Source: CAWBRT01 sp963832785 (GTDB taxonomy: Bacteria > Acidobacteriota > Terriglobia > Terriglobales > Acidobacteriaceae). From it: a DNA stretch of 64,000 nt. The stretch is taken from NCBI GenBank assembly GCA_963832785.1, contig CAWHVF010000005.1, positions 744,001 through 808,000 on the forward strand. Direction: 5' to 3'. Position 1 is the first letter of the stretch. The number at the start of each line of letters is the position of its first letter. The position numbers and the translations under genes were made by a program. The notes under the pieces were generated by a model that saw only the letters and a program-made list of their open reading frames with translations, searched no databases and was not told the DNA's origin. Positions 63,282 through 64,000 of the stretch are shown here, piece after piece.

Positions 63282-64000
63282 ATGGAGACGAAGTTGAGGG
63301 CACCACTGACAATTATCGGCACCTGCCTGCTGTTGTGCTTCTCCGCCCTGCTGGCGACCGCAGCGGAAGAACCCCAAGCCGCGATATCGCCGCTGGATAA
63401 CGCTCCGCAGCACCTCTCCGGGGTGGGACCGAGCCTGGCGACGGGAAGCGACCCCGACTACCGCAACGTCGTTGCCGGCGGGGTCTCGGGAGGAGCCTCC
63501 TACGACACCAAGGGATACGCTACCGGAACCTCTGGCGGCACCACCTTGACGACGACATCGGACATACGCTATTTCCTGCAGCCCAGCGTCGCGGTGCGGC
63601 AGACGCTGCAAACGGCGATTTACACCATCAGCTACACGCCCGGAATCAGCGGCAGCCAGCACGGCAGCGACAACACCGAGTTTACGCAGAACGCCGCCGG
63701 CGACATCCTCTGGGCGCCGACGCAGCGCTGGACCCTCCATGCCCGCCAGGACTACAGCGTAACCACCAATCCTTTCGAGACGGTCGGGCGTGTTGCCCTG
63801 CTTCCCGAACTGGGCGGACTTTTCGGCCCTATTTACAACGGCGTGTTTCCCACCGTCAAGCGCACCACACTGGTCTCCAACGGAGACGTCAGCTACAAGC
63901 TTTCGGCCCGCTCCGCCATCGGCGTGACCGCCGGATACCAGACCTACGATTTCGGCCAGGCTTATGTGATCATTGGCCCGACTCCCGTCCTGTACAACGC
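63282..64000 (+). CDS. Exopolysaccharide-associated outer-membrane beta-barrel protein, 3'-truncated
   Basis: The ATG at 63282 follows the TAA of the export gene directly. The frame has a signal peptide (ending LLATAAEE) and is open to the window end (239 codons). The body has alternating strand patterns such as TLQTAIYTISYTPGIS, RWTLHARQDYSVTTNP and SAIGVTAGYQTYDFG. This is typical of the barrel protein next to Wza-like genes in EPS/PEP-CTERM loci. The rest of the gene and further EPS genes should follow downstream. Confidence 0.75.
   Translation, partial: METKLRAPLTIIGTCLLLCFSALLATAAEEPQAAISPLDNAPQHLSGVGPSLATGSDPDYRNVVAGGVSGGASYDTKGYATGTSGGTTLTTTSDIRYFLQPSVAVRQTLQTAIYTISYTPGISGSQHGSDNTEFTQNAAGDILWAPTQRWTLHARQDYSVTTNPFETVGRVALLPELGGLFGPIYNGVFPTVKRTTLVSNGDVSYKLSARSAIGVTAGYQTYDFGQAYVIIGPTPVLYN

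Overview
The window looks like chromosomal DNA from a GC-rich Gram-negative soil bacterium, most likely an acidobacterium. Reasons are the DUF2934 protein, PEP-CTERM exported proteins, hopanoid-type and sulfolipid-type envelope genes, and dispersed short palindromic elements carrying GTCAT(C)CTGAGCGAAGCGAAGC-type ends. The lineage is inferred from gene content only; no rRNA or ribosomal marker is present.

Layout. 1-5.8 kb: the end of a PagL-like lipid A deacylase, ftcD, an exported protein, an ArsR regulator, a frameshifted aspartate aminotransferase and a family 2 glycosyltransferase. 6-10.8 kb: a 1570-residue multi-PAS/GAF sensor kinase followed by a 12-bp tandem repeat. 10.9-20.5 kb: an envelope and sugar-lipid region with a DegT aminotransferase, a HpnI-like glycosyltransferase, UDP-sulfoquinovose synthase, an ArnT-like glycosyltransferase overlapping asnB, and a pair of four-helix ArnE/ArnF-like transporters. 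20.7-25.1 kb: a four-gene pseudopilin operon (GspH/FimT, PilV, PilW, PilX types). 25.3-32.5 kb: an integrative element of about 7.1 kb in the 3' end of a tRNA-Glu gene, flanked by identical 45-bp att repeats, with integrase, HigBA, excisionase-like HTH and cargo genes. 33-40 kb: a TamA/TamB-type pair whose tamB is broken by an in-frame amber codon. 40.4-48 kb: DUF2934, a single-domain response regulator, acetoacetyl-CoA synthetase, a nitrilase and a pcaI-pcaJ-pcaF beta-ketoadipate set (pcaJ frameshifted). 48-52.2 kb: a sulfur-transfer block of rhodanese, cysteine synthase, JAMM peptidase, CysO-like carrier ending GG-LSA, and MoeZ-like E1-rhodanese. 53-60.9 kb: a hydrolase, proteins of unknown function, a DUF362 protein and three PEP-CTERM proteins. 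61.6-64 kb: the start of an exopolysaccharide locus with a frameshifted sigma-54 activator, a Wza-type export protein and an outer-membrane barrel protein that runs off the end.

How parts fit together. The sulfur block has all components expected for cysteine synthesis from a protein thiocarboxylate. The PEP-CTERM proteins, sigma-54 activator and polysaccharide export genes fit an exosortase/EPS system whose sortase should lie outside the window. A palindromic motif (RTTACC-N4-GTAA-NYTGC) is shared by the upstream regions of two PEP-CTERM genes and the pseudopilin operon, suggesting a common regulator. Three genes have a single-base frameshift and one has an amber codon while being otherwise intact, so either assembly errors or recent gene decay must be considered.
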